Both the position numbers and the translations under genes were made by a program. This document shows, piece after piece, positions 62,231 through 64,000 of a stretch of 64,000 nt of DNA (position 1 is the stretch's first letter; each line of letters starts with the position of its first letter). The notes beneath the pieces are model-generated. The model was not told where the DNA came from. It saw nothing but the letters and a program-made list of their open reading frames with translations, and did no database searches. Source of the DNA: CAVRUF01 sp963716005 (GTDB taxonomy: Bacteria > Actinomycetota > Thermoleophilia > Gaiellales > Gaiellaceae); NCBI GenBank assembly GCA_963716005.1, contig OY970285.1, positions 1 to 64,000 on the forward strand. The letters are read 5' to 3'.

Positions 62231-63688
62231 ATGGCCAACCCCCGGACGTTCGTGATCGTCGGCGCGAGTCTCGCCGGTGCGCGCGCGGCGGCCGCGCTTC
62301 GCGACGAGGGGTTCGACGGCCGCGTCGTCCTCCTGGGCGAGGAGCCCGAGAAGCCGTATTCGCGCCCGTCGCTCTCGAAGGCGTACCTCGCCGGGAAGAA
62401 GGATCGCCCGTCCGCGGTGCTCGACGACGACTTCTACGAGACGCATGACATCGAGCTCCGTACGTCGACGCTCGTGACTGCGCTCGACCGCGGGGCGTCG
62501 GAGGTCGAGCTCGAAGACGGCGAGCGGATCGGCTACGACCGGCTGCTACTCACGACCGGCGCGACGCCGCGCGCTCTCCCGGTCCCGGGCGCGGAGCTCG
62601 AGAACGTGCTCCTCCTGCGGCGCGTGGGCGACTCGGACGCGATCCGCGAGCGCATCGAGAGCGGCGCGCGGTTCGTCGTCATCGGCGGCGGCTGGATCGG
62701 CGCCGAGGTGGCCGCGACCGCCCGCTCGGGCGGGTGTGAGGTCGCCATGGTCTTCCCCGAGGACGTGCCGCTCGAGCGGGTGCTCGGCACCGAGATCGGC
62801 GGGATCTTCGGGCGGCTCCACGAGACGAACGGCGTCGAGCTCTACACCGGAGCCGGCATCGCCGCGCTCGAAGGGAGCGGCTCGGTCGAACGTGTCCGCC
62901 TCGCCGACGGCCGCTCGCTCGACGCGGACGTCGTCGTGGTCGGAATCGGCGTCGCGCCGCGCGTGGAGCTGGCCGAGCAGGCCGGCCTCGCGCTCTCGAA
63001 CGGGATCGACGTCGACTCGCGGTTTCGCACGTCGGACGAGAGCATCTGGGCTGCGGGCGACGTCGCCGCGGTCGAGCACGCCTTCTTCGGCGAACGGATC
63101 CGGGTGGAGCACTGGGCCGTCGCGAACGACCACGGTCCGTTCGCGGCGAAGAGCATGCTCGGGAGCGAGGACGACTACGACACGCTTCCGTACTTCTTCT
63201 CCGACCAGTTCGACGCGTCGCTCGAGTACTGGGGTTTCGCGCGCGAGTGGGACGAGGTCGTCATCCGCGGCGACGAGCAGAGCTTCGTCGCGTTCTGGCT
63301 GAAGGACGGTCGCGTCCTCGCCGGCGCCGGCGTCAACTCGTCCGGGGTCGGCGAGGCCATCGAGGAGCTGATCCGCTCGCGCGAGCAGGTCGACCGGGCC
63401 GCGCTCGCCGATCCGGGCGCGCCGCTCACCTCGGATGCCGAGCTGCCAGAGGTCAGCCCCGGCGAGGGCGTCGTGATCGAGCGGGGCGAGGATTCGCTCG
63501 CGATCGCCCGGGATGCCGAGGGCAAGCTCCACGTCCTGTCTGCGGTGTGCACGCATCTCGGCTGCATCGTCCACTGGGAAGCCGGCGACCAGCTCTGGGA
63601 GTGCCACTGCCACGGCTCGGCCTACGCGATCGACGGCACGGTCATCAACGGGCCGGCCGAAGAGCCGCTGCCGAAGCGGGCGCCCTAG
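62231..63688 (+). CDS. Ferredoxin-reductase-type FAD oxidoreductase fused to a C-terminal Rieske domain
   Basis: 485 residues. FAD fold about 8-40 (VIVGASLAGARAAAALRDEG) with PYSRPSLSKAYLAGKK, NAD fold with VIGGGWIGAEVAATARSGG (about 152-170) and the second FAD motif SIWAAGDVAAVEHAFFG. The reductase C-terminal domain ends near residue 390. The last ~75 residues form a Rieske 2Fe-2S domain with CTHLGC and CHCHGS ligand pairs. The usual AIF-like or BenC-like reductase receives a separate ferredoxin; here a cluster acceptor is built in at the C-terminus. Possible roles are electron supply to an oxygenase or a redox sensor. Confidence 0.9.
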   Translation: MANPRTFVIVGASLAGARAAAALRDEGFDGRVVLLGEEPEKPYSRPSLSKAYLAGKKDRPSAVLDDDFYETHDIELRTSTLVTALDRGASEVELEDGERIGYDRLLLTTGATPRALPVPGAELENVLLLRRVGDSDAIRERIESGARFVVIGGGWIGAEVAATARSGGCEVAMVFPEDVPLERVLGTEIGGIFGRLHETNGVELYTGAGIAALEGSGSVERVRLADGRSLDADVVVVGIGVAPRVELAEQAGLALSNGIDVDSRFRTSDESIWAAGDVAAVEHAFFGERIRVEHWAVANDHGPFAAKSMLGSEDDYDTLPYFFSDQFDASLEYWGFAREWDEVVIRGDEQSFVAFWLKDGRVLAGAGVNSSGVGEAIEELIRSREQVDRAALADPGAPLTSDAELPEVSPGEGVVIERGEDSLAIARDAEGKLHVLSAVCTHLGCIVHWEAGDQLWECHCHGSAYAIDGTVINGPAEEPLPKRAP

Positions 63689-64000
63689 CTAGCCCGCCAA
63701 CGCGAGCAGGCCCTGGACGTCGAGCGGACGCGTGTACATGGCGACGCCGCCGCTTCCGTCGTCGGGCCTCGGCCAGTCCTCGCGCGGGCGATCCCAGTAG
63801 AGCTCGATCCCGTTCCCGTCCGGGTCGTGGAGGTAGAGCGCCTCGCTGACGCCGTGGTCGGACGCGCCGTCCAGGCGGATGCCCGCGTCGACGAGCCGCT
63901 TGAGCGCATCGGCGAGCGCCTCGCGGGTCGGGTAGCGCACGGCCACGTGGAAGAGGCCGGTCGTACCCGGCGGCGGCGGCGAGCCACCTTTGCTCTCCCA
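63689..64000 (-). CDS. VOC/glyoxalase-fold protein, truncated by window edge
   Basis: The last 103 codons of a minus-strand gene whose start is beyond 64000. TTGLFHVAVRYPTREALADA, with the His of the first metal-ligand strand, is followed by GASDHGVSEALYLHDPDGNG and IELYWDRPREDW with the Glu ligand. This is the CatE/catechol-2,3-dioxygenase-like subgroup of VOC proteins, of which half is visible. Its stop abuts the reductase/Rieske gene end. Confidence 0.82.
   Translation of the reverse strand, partial: WESKGGSPPPPGTTGLFHVAVRYPTREALADALKRLVDAGIRLDGASDHGVSEALYLHDPDGNGIELYWDRPREDWPRPDDGSGGVAMYTRPLDVQGLLALAG

Overview
The window is very GC-rich, gene-dense bacterial DNA with strong G/C third-position bias, many GTG starts and 4-base ATGA/GTGA overlaps. 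PurS/PurQ plus a small PurL, a three-subunit PntAA/PntAB/PntB transhydrogenase, HxlR and MarR regulators and Tat-like or long alanine-rich signal peptides fit an actinomycete-type chromosome. Thermoleophilia (Gaiellales/Solirubrobacterales) is my best guess, but there is no rRNA here to confirm it. No CRISPR array, complete insertion sequence or replication origin was seen.

Region 1 (1-12.0 kb) is an accessory zone built on a tRNA-Asp gene (11917-11990). The 3' half of that tRNA recurs as an exact 44-bp direct repeat at 1579, 2530 and 4467. The left edge holds the C-terminus of a tyrosine recombinase. This is the signature of successive integrations at one tRNA. The cargo is a repeat-rich surface protein, a lipoprotein, two broken alpha/beta hydrolases, an S4 protein, an ABC exporter, an S15-family peptidase and a glycosyltransferase, plus an unusual nested palindrome at 4837-4918.

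Region 2 (12-36 kb) is mixed chromosomal backbone. It holds an L,D-transpeptidase, a cupin, an RTX-like protein, three more tRNAs (Lys, Glu, Val) and a MarR / YceI / FMN-reductase stress module. It also holds a lysyl-oxidase-like copper protein, MsrB, Lon, GlsB behind an RBS-masking hairpin, and pntAA-pntAB-pntB. Next come an SDR, a glycogen-debranching-type enzyme with a GT4 glycosyltransferase, an ECF sigma factor with a membrane partner, and an overlapping CBS / YcaQ-like / cystathionine-lyase operon.

Region 3 (36-62 kb) carries de novo purine synthesis in three minus-strand blocks: purM, purN-purH; purL-purF-(MOSC); and purD-purE-purB-purC-purS-purQ. Together they cover every step from PRPP to IMP except PurK. 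Between the blocks lie an aminotransferase/aldehyde dehydrogenase pair, a DMT exporter, a large secreted M14 carboxypeptidase with two inserted beta-domains, a glyoxalase, an M28 aminopeptidase, a GFA-family protein, an orphan LanC-like cyclase and a cysteine synthase. The window ends with a ferredoxin-reductase/Rieske fusion and a truncated VOC protein.

A window-wide feature matters for every protein prediction. About fifteen genes, including essential purL, purM, purD and pntB, are interrupted by single-base frameshifts. Outside 2.7-4.4 kb essentially all of them are repaired by removing one base, mostly outside homopolymers. Insertion-type sequencing error is the likeliest explanation, so I annotate the repaired genes as single features and give the position of each shift.
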